64,000 bases of DNA from Lethocerus indicus (Eukaryota; Arthropoda; Insecta; Hemiptera; Belostomatidae): the NCBI GenBank assembly GCA_019843655.1, contig JACDQD010000002.1, forward strand, positions 14,345,154 to 14,409,153, given 5' to 3'. Position numbers and translations under genes: made by a program. Positions 1 to 13,805 of this stretch are shown piece by piece. Below the pieces are notes generated by a model. The model was given only the letters and a program-made list of their open reading frames with translations. It ran no database searches and was not told the origin of the DNA. Numbering within the stretch: position 1 is the stretch's first letter; every line of letters begins with the position of its first letter.

Positions 1-3000
1 CCCCTATACACCCTTTATATATCCAGGGAATAGTGGAAATTATTATTTCAGCAAACGCTTATTGGTAAAAAAAGTAATCAACAATTTAGTATTTGATACT
101 TATTCTTACATTACCATTTTTTGTGAAAATATCCATAAAATAAATGCCGTTGATTTCAGCACGAATGGTATAAAGCTGGAAACTGGGTAATTGTTCAATG
201 GTAGATTTTTGCCGTAACGCTTTAGAGTTCAACATCATGTAGATACAGCAGGATCCTGTGTGACTCATAAAAGTGGCTGACTAACGCCATAAAAGTTAAC
301 GCCCGATTGTTCAAGCCAGTCTCGGCGTATAGAAACGGTCGGATATTATTTACGGAGTTCACTTTGCCGGACTAAAATGGACCGATGAAAACACGAATTT
401 CCAGCGACCTCCTCGTCCCTTCAACAGCCCCCGGCACTTATTCATTCGTAACAAGATCACTGAAATACAGAAATGGGTGGACCGTTGATTAAATGCGACG
501 GGGACGGCGTTACGGAGTGCGCAATTTCATTAACGTTGGAATCAAATCAAGCGCAGAGCTCAAGATATAATCTGAGTTGAAGCGCGGGAGTTACAATCAC
601 GACGTCTTTATCGGATTTAAAATTGTTTATTTACAATTCATTAGTGAATATCCTTCAATAATTACGTTACACAGAACTTTGTGAGTTAAAAAAAACAATT
701 TTTTCTACATGTGAATCGATTTATGAAAGACCAATTTTCAATTCTCGCCATCTTCATGCCGTTCCGTCTATTTCACACTATTACTGCACAGACAGAGGTA
801 TATTGTTATTAATTTCCACGAATTTAAATTGAGAGGAATTTTTCGTAATATCGGAATGACAGTAAGATACGATTAAAAGCGGAGGAAAAATGTAGAAAAT
901 GGCGATTCTACTGGCAATACAAAAAAGGTAGAGAAATATGCTTTTATAGGCCGTTCATGTGAAATAGGAGAGGTATCTCTCGGGGGGATCTAGTCGGCCC
1001 TGAAACCATGTGAGAATTGTAAGGAATCGAACTTTGCACAATCGAGCGGACTGGAATGAAAGTCAATTACCAGCTTTTTCTAAATTCATTAGTTCGAACA
1101 TTTTCTTTTTTCCCCCCGCTCAAATCGATACATCTAGACCAGAGTTTCATTTGAGAAACATCACTCGCTCATTGGATTTCACATTTGTCCATGATATTAA
1201 CTTCCCTTGAGGCGCAAACATCGCGGGGAGCACCGCAAGATATAACATTATTCGTGATTTTTTTGTCTGATTACGCATTTTTACTGAATAAAGCATGTTT
1301 CATAAAACTCAACAATGTGAGAATTATGTGCAATACATTACTTCTATACGGTTATAAAACGTGCACTACAGGATTGTTTTTTGTTGTCTCTACCCTCTCC
1401 TTATTTTTTGATTGAACGGTTTGTTCTAACTGACCGCGAAGAAATATCCTTTAATTTTGAGAGCGAGATATACTATTAAAGAAATTCTATGTGGTCATTC
1501 AAGAGAAACGGTCACATTGAGGCGGTGAGTCACCCATATTTATTTTGATTAAGGTCAACCAACTGACTTCACGGCTCTTGTATAATCAGGCCACGAACGC
1601 TTGTCTGATCCATGGGCGTTTGGACGGCGTTCACCTCCCTAGATCGGATGTATAATATTTATTAAAATAACGAATATACTGTTTCGGGACGCAGACGCTT
1701 AATAATCCAAATCGCCTTGTCATAAAAATGTTTCAACATTCGCTTTCCAACAGAAACGGTCGAGCGAACGCCAAAATCCTGGTCAGTGGCGGTAATCAAC
1801 GTGTGCCAATCGTCCGCCAATATCCCAGGCAGGCATATTACCTCGCCTTCTGTAAAAAGTCCATCAAGGACGCACATAACACGGAATTCGACTTAAGTAA
1901 TTGAATAATAAAAAGAAACCGGGCACGAATTGGAGGTGGACAATTCTCGATAATATCCATATAGAATTCCAAAAAAAATCTTAAAGTCAGAGACTAATAA
2001 AAAGGAAGTAGAAGGCCACCGATTGAGATTTCGATTTCTTGTCCCCCGTTAAGCAATCTGAAGTTTCTACGCCAGTTTAATCCTCATGACCGACGGGCAT
2101 TTTTCAGTAGGAAATTACGTTCGGTTTTTCTCTTCGCCCGCATAGCTACTGCTTTAAGGACGACCGCATTCACCGGAGTCGCAGCGGAGTCGCTCTGTTC
2201 CCTCTGACCGGCCTATCCCAACTTATATTTTCGAACTGGCATTTTAATTTGACTTAATATACAACAGCAATTTAAAGCCGGACGTTTCGATTTAAATAAG
2301 AGATTGCGCTCGGGGAGGCATTGAATAAAGATGAAGTGCGGCGGCGGGTAACGGGCCTCATTAACGACACTGCCGACGAAAGGTTTGTGGGTGGGTTCAA
2401 ACCGATGAAAGTTGAAACTCGAGAAGGCTTTTTCAAAATTTGAAATTCAAATAAAAATGTCGAGAGGAATCGGCACTCTTAGGTTGAATCATTTATGAAC
2501 ATATCTGGAATAGTTTTCATGTTACATCAAATCCGGAACCAATTTAGGGTACAGATATTTTAAAAATGAATCTTCGCTTTCAAGAGACGGTCTTAAGGTA
2601 GACCTGTTTCGGCTTCTCGCCACCGTCAGTACTTACGCTCTGCGTTTCCTCAATATTTGGCGATAAGTGTTAATAATTTCTTATGTCATTATTGCTACCC
2701 CAATCTAGTTTAACAAATAGCCAATTCTCAAGAAACTACAACGTAAAACTCTAACACACAGTAAATGTTGTTAAGTGACACGTGAAACGAATTGGGAACA
2801 TTGCACAAGATTCGAGACGGAGCCGAACCTGGTCCTATTTTGTTCAAAAATACTCGGCGATTTCGGTTTCCATCCTGAAACTGGTTTCCAAGATCGTGCA
2901 CAGTTTGGGGCAGATAGCATCTGCAGAACCAAAAATTTCATCATAAGAAGCTTATGTCAGACTTCGGAGATTTTTTTTAAAAGTAGGGTAATAAACGTGG

Positions 3001-5214
3001 TTCTCTGGCTCTCCTTAAGGAAACAATTACAGCTTTTATAATCCCGGGATGCTCGGGGATTTACAATGTGAAATGACCCTTTCGTGAAAACCCTATAAAG
3101 TATCGGGCACGCCGGTTTTGGCCTGCTGGATCCGAGCATTAGATAGGATCATGCGGAGAGACTTTAGAGCTTAAGCCTTGGGACTTGCAAGTTTACAACC
3201 CTTTCCTATTTTGAAATACATAATCTGGCTTCGGGTATCTGGTGTTTACACTCGTCTCATCCATTCTGGCAAAGCCCGTGATTTAATATCCTTCACCGCC
3301 GTTTTCACATTTCCAATTTTTTTCCAAGCACCGAACAAAATTTCTATCATTGCCGGCGTAAACCTCGCTGCAATTATCTTATGAAAAATTGCTAAACAAC
3401 GGATTGGCAATCAATTACATTATTAACTAGGCACCTGACGTTCAGTAATAGACAGTTTACTTTAAAATGGGAAGGTTAGAAATTGTAGAATGTTTGGTTG
3501 AATTAAGATTGCAAAAAGCAATTGATAATTTCATTTGTGATGGCATCTCGTCATCGAATACCTTTCTAATAATAAATTACTATTGATGAAATTTATTCGT
3601 ACGAGAGTGAACAATAATACAACGTTCACCTTAGCAGTTACTACGAAAATAACTTGTACACAAACAAAAGCTATAGTTTTAATGCTAGAATAATATACAA
3701 GCTTACAGCTCATTTTCTATAAATCCGCATTAAGATAAAAATTAGAATTTTTGCCGAAGGTGTCCATTAATGAGTTATTTGAATTACGCAGAGAGGGAAA
3801 TCACACTTTTCTTGTGCTTAGAAGCTACATAAAAAAGTAACTTTTATTTTATAGCTTATCTGCAAAGGTTCAGAAAGGAATCGTTTATCCATGGGGTTTG
3901 TACTCGTTGCACCACATACCTCATTGGCAGTGGAATGCATGCATCTATTATTATTTACAGCAGCTTATAGGATATTGTACGCCGCCTCTATTGCCAGGAA
4001 AAAAATGACGTATATCTTACAACGCTCCTGTCGAATAATCCTTTAAATTACAGCCGAGGGTGCGATAAATTCCCATCACCACAATTCATGCTTAAAATCA
4101 TAAACATCAACAACCGACATTCAAACAAGCGAAAAAGGATTCGAGCGCCGGGTATTTCATCCTCTCTGAAGGCAATACGTGAGTCAATTATACAGAGAAC
4201 CGCTAGGCCATTAATGTCGGTAATAGAATTAAAGATGGAGGATATTTATGATAAAGAAGTCAATTTAATACGATTAAGACGGCTACCAGATTTATACGGG
4301 TCGCAATCAATTCAGTTAATTATCGGAACCGTGGTGGGGAGCAGGAAGTGTCTTTCCATTGGTGGCTTGCTCGCTCTGTATACTAATAAGCACGTGTTAT
4401 TACTTCTGGAGTAGGAGTGACGACTGTATCCTACCTAACGTTAACAAACTTATTGTCTTCATGTATTTTTCAACAGTTGGATAATTTCAATTTGTTTTTG
4501 TTTTCAGTGTAAAATATTGAATTAGCGCCGAAAATAAGTGACGGAAATTCAGAAATATTGAGACAACTCTCTGAATGACCATTCAAATTCTCTAAGACAG
4601 GGGTAGATAAGTGTAAATATACCAATTGAAATTGTTTTTTATGCTTGGATGTTACTGAACGGACTTGTTTATTTTTTTTATCGCCTTACGGTTATTTAGG
4701 ACTAATTGTTATCACAATATGAAATATTTCTTCTCACGAAATTGTTTCGTTAATTGCGTACGATATTTCCGACATTTTTAAACGAATCAGAAGTTTTGCT
4801 TAACGGAACAGTAGCACGCCGCGGCGGTAAATATATTCAGGAATTGTAGACGCTCCGCGGATTCTAAACTCGTTTGCCCACTAAAGGAAGTATGGAGATC
4901 CAAATTGGGATTATAAACGAGTGGATAGCATTATTAAATCTACTATTGTAGGGGAATGTCACTGTTCGATCTGAGCTCATTGACGCGGGAACTGCGAATT
5001 GAATCCGGAGCGCTACGGGACGTTTATCCACGTACAAGCCTTCTCGTGCTCAACAAGTCGGAAAGATCGATTCCAAATCAACCCTTTTTTCTTTAAAACC
5101 GGCTTAACTTTCTATTTATCGGTGGCGCATTTATCTCGTTGCCAAAATAGGGTTGTGCGAGACACCTTTTGAGAAAGGGGAATGACGTTAGAGAAGAACG
5201 TTTATCGGATTAAG
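1..5214. other. AT-rich non-coding stretch
   Basis: No gene is recognised. The stretch is mostly AT-rich with many ATTA/TAAT cores and short poly-A/T runs. Patches of higher GC lie near 300-600, 2040-2240 and 2310-2400. A GCCATAAA motif (Caudal/AbdB-type homeodomain core) is at 286-293. A perfect 9-bp direct repeat CGGAGTCGC occurs at 2174-2182 and 2185-2193. The longest ATG-started frame here (4088-4414, 108 codons, rich in Ile, Lys and Arg) shows no known domain and I do not call it a gene. Confidence 0.7.
2174..2193. repeat. Short tandem direct repeat, period 11
   Basis: CGGAGTCGC appears at 2174-2182 and again at 2185-2193, separated by two bases, in a locally GC-rich patch. It is probably a small slippage duplication. 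No function is implied. Confidence 0.8.
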
Positions 5215-5540
5215 TTAATGGGTGTTGACCGTCTGAATGGCTGTAGGAGGAGAGGTGGCGGTGTCGGTTCTAGGAAGTGGCGGCTGGCACGGTCTATCCC
5301 CAATCAAATATAGAAGGATCGCCAGCTCCCCTCTGGCATTCCTCCCTCCGGCTCCTCTTGGCCGCTTACCCGCCGCATTCATTACGCGCCTAGGCCACTC
5401 CGACTGGGCGTGTGCTAGATTAGTTGTTCGGCCGGTCGTACAGCGAAATTCACGGCACGAACACGACTGGATGAACTGTGATCCGGTCGGTTTATCCCAC
5501 TGTTCACGGGGGACCAAGCTTAGCCGTTTGTTAAAAAAAT
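5215..5540. other. GC/CpG-rich block
   Basis: This is a sharply bounded GC-rich block inside AT-rich DNA, with many CpG steps. Frames of about 100 codons are open on both strands across the same bases (plus from 5237, minus from 5517). That is the usual result of few TAA/TAG/TGA triplets in GC-rich DNA and argues against either being coding. It could be a conserved non-coding element or an unmethylated CpG-rich element. Confidence 0.6.
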
Positions 5541-7388
5541 ACAGAAACAGTCATACTAGAATTATGAAAATTACATAAGCGTTCTTTTCGACGTATTCTG
5601 AAACTTATTTTGTTATCTGCGAATGGAAATAATCCAGATTATCGAACGGTAGATACAGAAATAACTCCGGACGTAATTACTGGGAGGCATTACTCGCGGA
5701 AATCGGACTCTTGTAATTTCGCCCATTCCGACAGTCTGTTTTTGCGCTGGCTCTTGCTCCCCATTAATTGGCCCGAACGGCGAAGCCGGCCAAGTACTCG
5801 TGTTCATCTCGTATCAGTAAATCTTAAGATTTATCGCTATATCAATTAATTAATTCGGCCTCTAGACACTCACTATTTCCTCGTTAGACTCTTTCCCTTA
5901 AATTATAGTTTCAATCCAAGGTTTTAACTTAAAATCATGAACGCTGTTATTTATTGCAGGCCGAGACGTGTCATTCCGAAGCGCCCCGACCGGGCTCAAC
6001 TGCCGGGGCTGAAACCGGTTTCCCGATTTGAAATGATAGAAAAGCTGTTCTCATAATTGCACGATGAAATTTTCACCTGCCCTACGGAGAGGTACGGTAA
6101 TCCCATCAGATTTATATTCCGCTACTGGTTGGAAGGAAGTAACAAAAAAGGAGACCGATCCTTCGGGAAAGAATTGATACCGGCTATAATTAAAATACGG
6201 TCTAACGGGAATGTAATCACCTATTCGAAGGAGTGAATAAATTGAAACTTTAACTTTACGAAATACTTCGTAACTACTGGCCATATGCGCGTAAACAATT
6301 ATATGACGCAATTAATTGCTTTTCGGGTAGATATAATGTCGAATCAAATTATTTCATACGAATGCGTAAATTTTGAAAATGGATGCATCGCGTTGTCCCT
6401 TTATTCAATAAATTTTCAGTTCGTTTTTGTATCCTGTCAAGGGCAGAACCCAGAATCACTTCCCAGAATATTCACCTCTGAGTGTCCGTACGGAATGAAT
6501 AAAATAATCATACTCACGAGTTTGATATAAAGATAAGGCTCAGGACTGAAAATTACAGATTGGGCGTAAGCGGCATTTAAGGAAATAAATATCCCTGGAA
6601 GTTCAGGATATTGATCTGAAAAGTGATAACATTCGACAGGCCGATGGACGATAATTACGCACCGTAGCCGAGCATTCGATAATTTAACCGATTCTAATTT
6701 TGAGAACCGAGAAAGAAAACCTCAATATTCAATTGTATAAGCAATGGAGAAATACTATAGTGTATACGAATGTCTTCAGATTGGTGTTAGATTATAAAAC
6801 AGCAGGAGCGAAACAAAGATTTAGATGAATTAATAATTACAAAAGGTTTGTACATTGTTGTCTATCAAATTCAACACAAATCACAGGTTTCACTAACAAT
6901 GTTCGGATATCATGGCTCAAGAATGACTGTACCAACAATCGTTTCCAGGTGCCGCCTTATAGCCACAATTCAACTTTGGCTGTTGACTTGCTAATTTTCA
7001 TTTCTTACGATTTTCCCAGATCTCAAGTATCCTTGCAGGCACAAGACTGTTAAGGAAATGTAACCTTGCCTGGCGTGATTATACCTCTTGTACCAACTGG
7101 TAAGTTAGCACTTGTTGAGCATAAAGGGTGCATTATAAATACTTGAAATTTGCATGGAAAGACCAAGTCCTCAAATGATATCTGCAAAATTGATTCCACG
7201 ATGGGTTCTTAGTAATTTCATGAATGCATTATAATTTAAATTTAATGAGAAATAAATAATTACCTAATAGTATGTTGTATCATGCTTATTTCGTTTCCAT
7301 TATTTTAGTGGATTATTTAACTTGATATTTTATAGAATGCCGTCTTAATCCTTCTCATGACAATGGGTTTTCTTAGTTTCGTCTCTGA
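5541..7388. other. AT-rich non-coding stretch
   Basis: No gene is recognised. A run of overlapping TTAAT units lies near 5845-5852, followed by a small GC-rich patch near 5960-6015. The rest is mixed AT-rich DNA with isolated short open frames and no consistent coding signature. Confidence 0.65.
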
Positions 7389-7760
7389 TTGGTCCTGCAG
7401 TCTCCAGAATGCAAAACGCTCCGAGGGAGTCTATCTGAGGACAAATTAATGGTAATGCGCGGGCAGCCGGGATCAATAAGCTGCCCTCTGACGGAGATAA
7501 AGAGCAGGCCGGAGAGTTTCTTTACCCCATTAGAAACACAGATGCTCCAATTAGCGGTCGGAGTGCGTGCACGCCTGGCGTGGGCTATCCGGAGCTACCA
7601 GCAGCGTCCATTATAATTCCGAGTATGATTAATTAACCCGCGGACATCCCGTCGTGATTAATGGCCGAGCGAGGATGAGTATCGGAAGTGTTGCCGTTCC
7701 CTGGACTAGGAATGAAGTTATTGCGGACGACTTCGGTGGGCCACTTTAATGGTTCAACGA
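7389..7760. promoter_or_regulatory. Candidate regulatory element with paired Hox/PBC-type sites
   Basis: A moderately GC-rich block is followed by two TGATTAAT octamers at 7626-7633 and 7655-7662. The second is followed by GG, giving TGATTAATGG, which fits the bipartite Extradenticle/Pbx-Hox binding consensus (TGATNNATNN). The first continues into TTAATTAA-like sequence, also a homeodomain core. Two such sites 29 bp apart suggest an enhancer, but this is motif evidence only. The 75-codon plus-strand frame across the block shows no known domain. Confidence 0.4.
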
Positions 7761-8180
7761 CTTGTGTCTGGGACTCGGATAATGTGAAATGAGATTGGCT
7801 ATAAAAATCACGCACGCCTCGCTCTAAACTTTACATGATTTGTAAAAGATGAATACATTTTAGTATAATTTGAGATATCATAAATTACGGTTTCTATAAC
7901 CCCACGAAACTGATATTAGTGTTTCACTGACTATTCATTCAATTTATTAGTCTGGGCAGTAGTTACTAATTTGTTAGAAATTATATAGAATTTCACGTAC
8001 TAGTTACTCAACTACAATTGTAACTATAGCAATATTTTATTCTAATTTTTTATAATATACGATTCGGTTTAATAAGGTTTTGAATATAGAAGTGAATTTA
8101 CGAACTTTATAGGTTACTCAAAGACAATAAATTGCAAGCCTCCATTCTCAGTCTATAATTTACGGATCGGAGGAAACACA
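7761..8180. other. AT-rich spacer
   Basis: Very AT-rich sequence with many TAAT/ATTA cores lies between two GC-rich blocks. I see no gene, hairpin or repeat worth naming. Confidence 0.65.
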
Positions 8181-8620
8181 AATCATTTAATGAGACCGAC
8201 GCGCCGAATGATATATTTGGTCGGGTGTTAAATGGTGTTGTCCTAAAAGGCGGTGCAGTTAAACAAGGCCAGACGGGTAACAAGTGGTGGAGGAGTGTGT
8301 TTCATGGGGGTGTTGGGTGGGGGGACACTATCAGGGGCGCAGATCTGTTATGCGATGCGGGTCGCGACCCTCGTTCGAATCTACTTAACTGGATCTACTC
8401 TCCGCTAGCCTTTCACAATGCGCGGGGGCTACTGTTATTTTAATTGTGTCAACCTCCGAGCCACTTCCAGCGTTCTCAACTGGCAGGCCACAGACGCGAG
8501 AAATACTGAGCCGGTGAATAAACACGGACCGGTCTCCGCCAATAAACTCGTGACAGTCAAATGTTGGCCCGGCGTTTACACTTTTCAAACGGATCTTACA
8601 TCCGTCATCCGAGGGGTATA
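8181..8620. other. GC-rich block with G-rich strand
   Basis: This is a GC-rich, CpG-rich block. Its plus strand carries four G-runs at 8306-8310, 8315-8317, 8319-8324 and 8334-8337, with loops of 4, 1 and 9 nt, a possible G-quadruplex with one long loop. Open frames on opposite strands overlap at 8385-8588, so neither is convincing as coding. Confidence 0.6.
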
Positions 8621-11600
8621 CGCAATTCTACATAGGCCTATACATAATCGCAATCTCCATCTGTACTTGTGAATGATTTCGGAAGCTCGTAAGTACCATG
8701 AACCGGATAAGGTAGCATCATCCTCTTTCAGGCTGTAAATGATTTTTTCGATCAATTAACCTTTACACTCTCTGATGTACCAAATGGCATCATCTGTAAC
8801 CTAGGTTACTTTTAATTTAAGTTACCTCTTATGAGGACTAGGTTGGACAAACTCTAAATCTAATGTTGGGTTTAGGGCTGTGGGCTTATCTGCGTTTACT
8901 TAAAGAGACATAAACTCTGAGTTCAAATTTGTTGGTGAATGACTATTATTGATTAGTATTATAAATATTATATATAAAACTTAAATTATAATAATTTCTT
9001 AATTTTAAAGTTTCTGAACTATAGTATTTTATTAGTCGATGTGTCAGTAATTATTACTTAACTTGGCCAATATTTAGAGATATATAACGGTTAGATTGTC
9101 ATTACATACTGTTCGTATGTTGAAGCGATATCATGTGAAGGCCTCACAGGAAGGATTCACAGTCGGCCACATAAAGGTGACATAAAGCCCAACTAAGGCT
9201 GTCACGGATTTAGCGACGGCACCTTTGTTGACAATCGCACGCCTCTTTGGGGCGCAAATGCGAGAAACCCAACAATGAAAATGACAGAGCGGACTCACGA
9301 AGCGATTTCGAATTTAACACGACCAATTTAAAATTAAGCCGAATCAAAGGTCTTTGTTCTGTTGAGAGACAATGGACCCGATTGTTCTGGGCTGGCTGGA
9401 CACCTGGGGCAGGCTACGTCCACGGACCATTCTAATTAATTCATTAATAATTGTTATAAAATACGACCATATTTTGTAATTATTGTTGTAAAACAACATA
9501 TAATTGTAATATTGTTGTGAAATGTGCATTTCACTTGCTCATATCTTAACTTGTAGAATATCAGTTTTAATATTCCAGATTGTATTAAAACATAATATAA
9601 TAATAGTATTATTGAACATAAGTTGTAATGTATATTGACATACCTGTAAGCCCCTGTGCAGTTGCCATAATTGTCATTGCGTATTTCAATGGCTGGTCTG
9701 TATAATAGCCATCCTACTTGTTCTGAATTCTGCGTTGGTGTGAAAATTATCACTCCTCCGATTCACTGATTAAATCCTCGAATAGGACAGAAATCATCAA
9801 ATATTTTTGGAATTTTATTTTTGGTGGTTTTCCTCTTCTTCGGTAGAATTTGGACAAAGGGCTCACATTTCTTTTGTTTATGTTCTTGTACGTTCAGCAT
9901 TCTTGGGTATATAAATTTGTCCAATTTATAAAATTTTCTTCTGTGTTAAATGTTTGCATTATTTCTAATCATTCCCGTTGTTTAATTTGTTTAATTCTTT
10001 TCAAAATGATTCCGTCAAACGGAACATGGAATTTACAGTTAAAAAATGATCGTTTATGCATCGTTTTTCATAACCATGTTTATTGTGATTATTACTTATA
10101 CATCCACTCTTTATATATAATAACTAATAATTACAAAATTTATTTGTCATTGAACTGTTATTTGTTAGTATCAGGAAAAGATTTCTTTCGTGAGTAGGTT
10201 ATTGAAATATTTTATATGCAGTGGGGAATTAGCTCTAATTAAATTTCTGCATAAATTGAACATCAAACGCGTACATATTAAATAGGTACAATCAATTTCA
10301 ATGGAATAGTGTGTCGCAACCACGTATTCAATCGTTCCAGTTTTTCAATCTCGGTCTTCAACACTAGCTCCATTTAATAGATAAAAAAATAAATTCCGAT
10401 GCATAATGTAAGCGTAAAAAGGATAAAAATGATAAAAAAAGAGGTTGGCAATTAACGCTGTTCCACAATACAAGGCTATTCATATGACACTGGGAAAAAT
10501 CCTGCATATTTTTCTCGAGATCAATTACGTTGCCATAAATGGAAGGAGAGGAGCGGAGCTGTACGAGAGAGGCCTCCAAATGACTTAATTAAGTAACGGG
10601 CCGATGATTTATAGTTCCTAAATGATCACCCGGCGGCAACAACAATGATATCGTTCGCGTCCGACCAGCATCCGACCGAGAGTTATATTTTTCTAGACTT
10701 ATTTTTCTTCTTTTCTCATTCCCTCTTCTCATAATTGAAAGGCGTGGGAAAACCTAATTTATAATTTCTCATAAATAAAGCCGCCGTGTAGTCGTTATTG
10801 TCGTTGGAAAATTACAAGCTCGGCTCAAGCCTACTTCCAGGAATGAAAATGGAAATAAAAAAATCTTAAACTACTGATTTATTTGTCCGTGCCCTCGATT
10901 ATGCCCCCGTTTCGTGCCCCGTCGGGACAACAATTAGCCCAACTTACCATTCGGAATTTATAAATATTTCCAGCACTGTTATAACGAATGATTTTTGAAT
11001 TTATCTTTCCTACAATAACCGCTTATTCTGACCATTTTCAGTAGGAATGAATTCTTTCCGTTTGTTTTTAGTCACTAATATAATATTATATACGTCACTG
11101 CAACAAGTGATATATTTATATGTGTGTTATTAATGTGGACGGAGTTTACATTCACTTACTACTTTCAACGAATTGATTATTAAAAGAATTTTTATCCATT
11201 CATTCCAATGGAACACAATTTTATGGAAATTAGACACGATAGTTATTTTTGATTAACGGTATTAAAATTACACTAAAATATTTTGATTACCGGTAATGGG
11301 GGCATGCAATTTTTGCATTATCTGGGGTTGCGTACTCGGTTCAAAATGTATTTCTCATAACTTCTATGATATGACTTAGGACTTAAAAAGTTGGTGAAAC
11401 GAACTTCGACGATGATATTCGTGAATGGTCACAGATTCAAAATTACTTTCACAAAAGGAAAATTATAGTCGGACAGAAAGAATTGTCAGCGCCTGTTGTT
11501 TCTTAATTTGTTGGGGTGTTAAAAAAATCGGCCCTAATTGAAGTTAACCGGCCGTTGTGAAACGCGTGAATGATGGCGACATAAATGTCACCTATGTTAA

Positions 11601-12880
11601 CCAACCCCGTCCCGAGACGTCCCGATTCCCCGCTTTGAATTTATCTGACAATTCATCAGCAGATACAATGGGCGATTTCACGCCGCGACCCAATTTGAGG
11701 CTCATTATTATAGCGGATCATTATTATATAAAGGGGGGAGGTACGTGGGCGTCGGCACATAACTTAAATACTAATGAATTATAAAAAAAAACTGGCGCTT
11801 TAATGTAGCAAGAGAAATCAAGACCGCGATGTTTTGAAATCGTGTTTCAACGTCCCTACGTCTGCACGCGTTCCCTTTCAAGTTGTAATTTAAACAGGGT
11901 TTGGATTAGTAATATTTTAGAACAAAGGTAATATCCATGATGGATAAAGATGACTGCATAAAGATGAAACAGCACAAAGTATATAAAATTACGAATATGG
12001 ATTTTTCAAAAAATATTGTAATTTCTTTTGTTACTGAAGTCGTTAGTAGCATTCTATTGGACAACGTATGGTGACTCCAGTATATAGGCAAACAAATCCG
12101 TCGCAACTTTGGGCGCTTTCAGGAAGTGGTTCCGTAAAATTTTTTTCCAATGTTTGGAGAATGGCAATAACATAATAAATAATTTTATTCAGAGATACCA
12201 CGTATACGTTTCTTGCTCCGCTGGCCTTGAGATGTCAGAATATTTTACGGACAAGATCCCGAACCGCAAACAACCGAAGCCATAAAGTATACAGTGCCTT
12301 ATCATTATCGCTAACAACCGTAGCATTAAACAGGAATTAGACGGTTAGGCATAATTTGGGGGCTTGCCTGAATGCGGGAAGTTCGAATGACCCATTTAAA
12401 GTCATCAGAAACCGGTAATTATGTTATTGATGAATAAGATAGATAATATCGCAATCAAAACAACAAATTACTTTTATAAACTTGAATTGAAATCTGGCTC
12501 TAATAAATGTACCCATCAATATATTACAATACTATCAGTTTTGTACGAATAAAAAATATAAAAAGGGAGTGTTAAAAAAATACTTTCAAAAACAAATTCC
12601 CCTAGAAAATTTCGGAACAAACTTATTGTTATTGGCCGAAATATAAACCGAATTAGCAAGGTTTAATAAACTGTGTTCGCCCATGGATATCCATGTTCAC
12701 TCTCGAGGATCCATTGAAATACCCAACGGTAATATGGAAAAGTAAATTCTCTGTTATCCGACGTTCACGGTTTAGTATTGCCTTACATCCCTATTGTAAA
12801 CCTCTCTTCGGCTGTATTTGCACCCATATATCCACAAACGACAATGTGGTTTAAGGGAATAGCGGACTTTGAAAACAATG
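8621..12880. other. Long AT-rich non-coding stretch
   Basis: About 4 kb of mainly AT-rich DNA with no recognised gene. Features seen are a 14-bp palindrome at 8796-8809, strongly AT-rich DNA at 8930-9060 and 9440-9620, GCCATAAA motifs at 10532-10539 and 12279-12286, and a Su(H)-like CGTGGGAA near 10743. The 115-codon frame at 9850-10197 is dominated by Phe, Ile, Tyr and Cys from AT-rich codons and starts at TTG, so it is not called. Confidence 0.65.
8796..8809. repeat. 14-bp perfect palindrome
   Basis: GTAACCTAGGTTAC is identical to its reverse complement. It may be a dimeric protein-binding site or chance. A second GTTACC-like half-site follows within about 20 bp, so a small cluster of related half-sites is possible. 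Confidence 0.8.
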
Positions 12881-13110
12881 GCAGCTCAGACAATCGGTTG
12901 CACAACTCTGAGGACCGTGTGATTCGAATTCCGGAATGGGCAGGCGGAGGGAGCCGAAGCCGGGTCAAAACCGAACAATGGTCTACCCGAACGGGCTGTT
13001 TGGATTGCGCAACGCTGACCAAGGCTCGTAAGGGACATTCCGACCCGTTTAGGACATAATGGAATTGCTAATGTTGCAACCAACGATCCCTTGCACGTAC
13101 GCGATCCCGT
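12881..13110. other. GC-rich block
   Basis: This is a compact GC-rich block with frequent CpG. Three frames of about 80-90 codons are open here on both strands at once (plus 12778-13059; minus 12783-13022 and 12886-13122), which points to stop-codon scarcity rather than coding. No domain is recognised in any of them. Confidence 0.6.
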
Positions 13111-13805
13111 GTAATTCGCCATATTTAGGTAATGGGTTTCGAATAATTATTTTCGGTCGTAGCCCTGGATCGTAACTCATTATGTCGGTTCAGATTCTCA
13201 TTATTTGTTTAAAAAACTATGAAACGTAGCATACTCTTTACAGTACCCAAGCATTGGTCTGAACTGTTGCAGTCGACACAAGTTTCCTGACCTTCCACGT
13301 TCAAGAAAAACAGTTCGGTTCACGAAAAACATAAATTTTGGTGTGCGCTCCGTACTTTTCCAGGTAGGTGAGCCGGCTATGGGGCAGTGATTATTAAAAT
13401 AAACACATTAATAACCCGACTGAAATTGCAGACCGACCTAATATTGGTTATAAGAGCAGATAATGGGGTACGTTTTTCGATCACGACCCGATAATCGGGT
13501 AGCGGTGGTCGAATGAACTCTTTTAACGTGCCTTCCGTCCGAGCCCAAGCCAGCAGAGTCGTGAAAGCCTAAATAAACACATCGGGTGATAAATGCTAAA
13601 CGCATAATTAGGTTACAGATAGTGTGATTTGAGAATTCTAGTTATAGTTTAAATGATCATGGGATGTGACAGCAAATGCTAACATTTAACGAACTTTATT
13701 CGATTAGTAAAATGTGAAAGTTATATGAATTTAAAATATAATTTAAATGAATATCTAAAAATAACTACTATATACGGACAATAAAATTATGTAAAGTTAT
13801 AATGT
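13111..13805. other. AT-rich spacer
   Basis: Non-coding sequence with a modestly GC-rich patch near 13360-13560, becoming strongly AT-rich after 13660. It leads directly into the hairpin cluster at 13806. No gene is recognised. Confidence 0.65.

Noticed and set aside
4130..4160. Minus-strand B-box-like sequence before a T-run
   Set aside because: The T-stem does not pair and no A-box is found at a suitable distance.
4088..4414. 108-codon ATG frame rich in Ile, Lys and Arg
   Set aside because: Its length is expected by chance in 64 kb, and no domain or promoter is visible.
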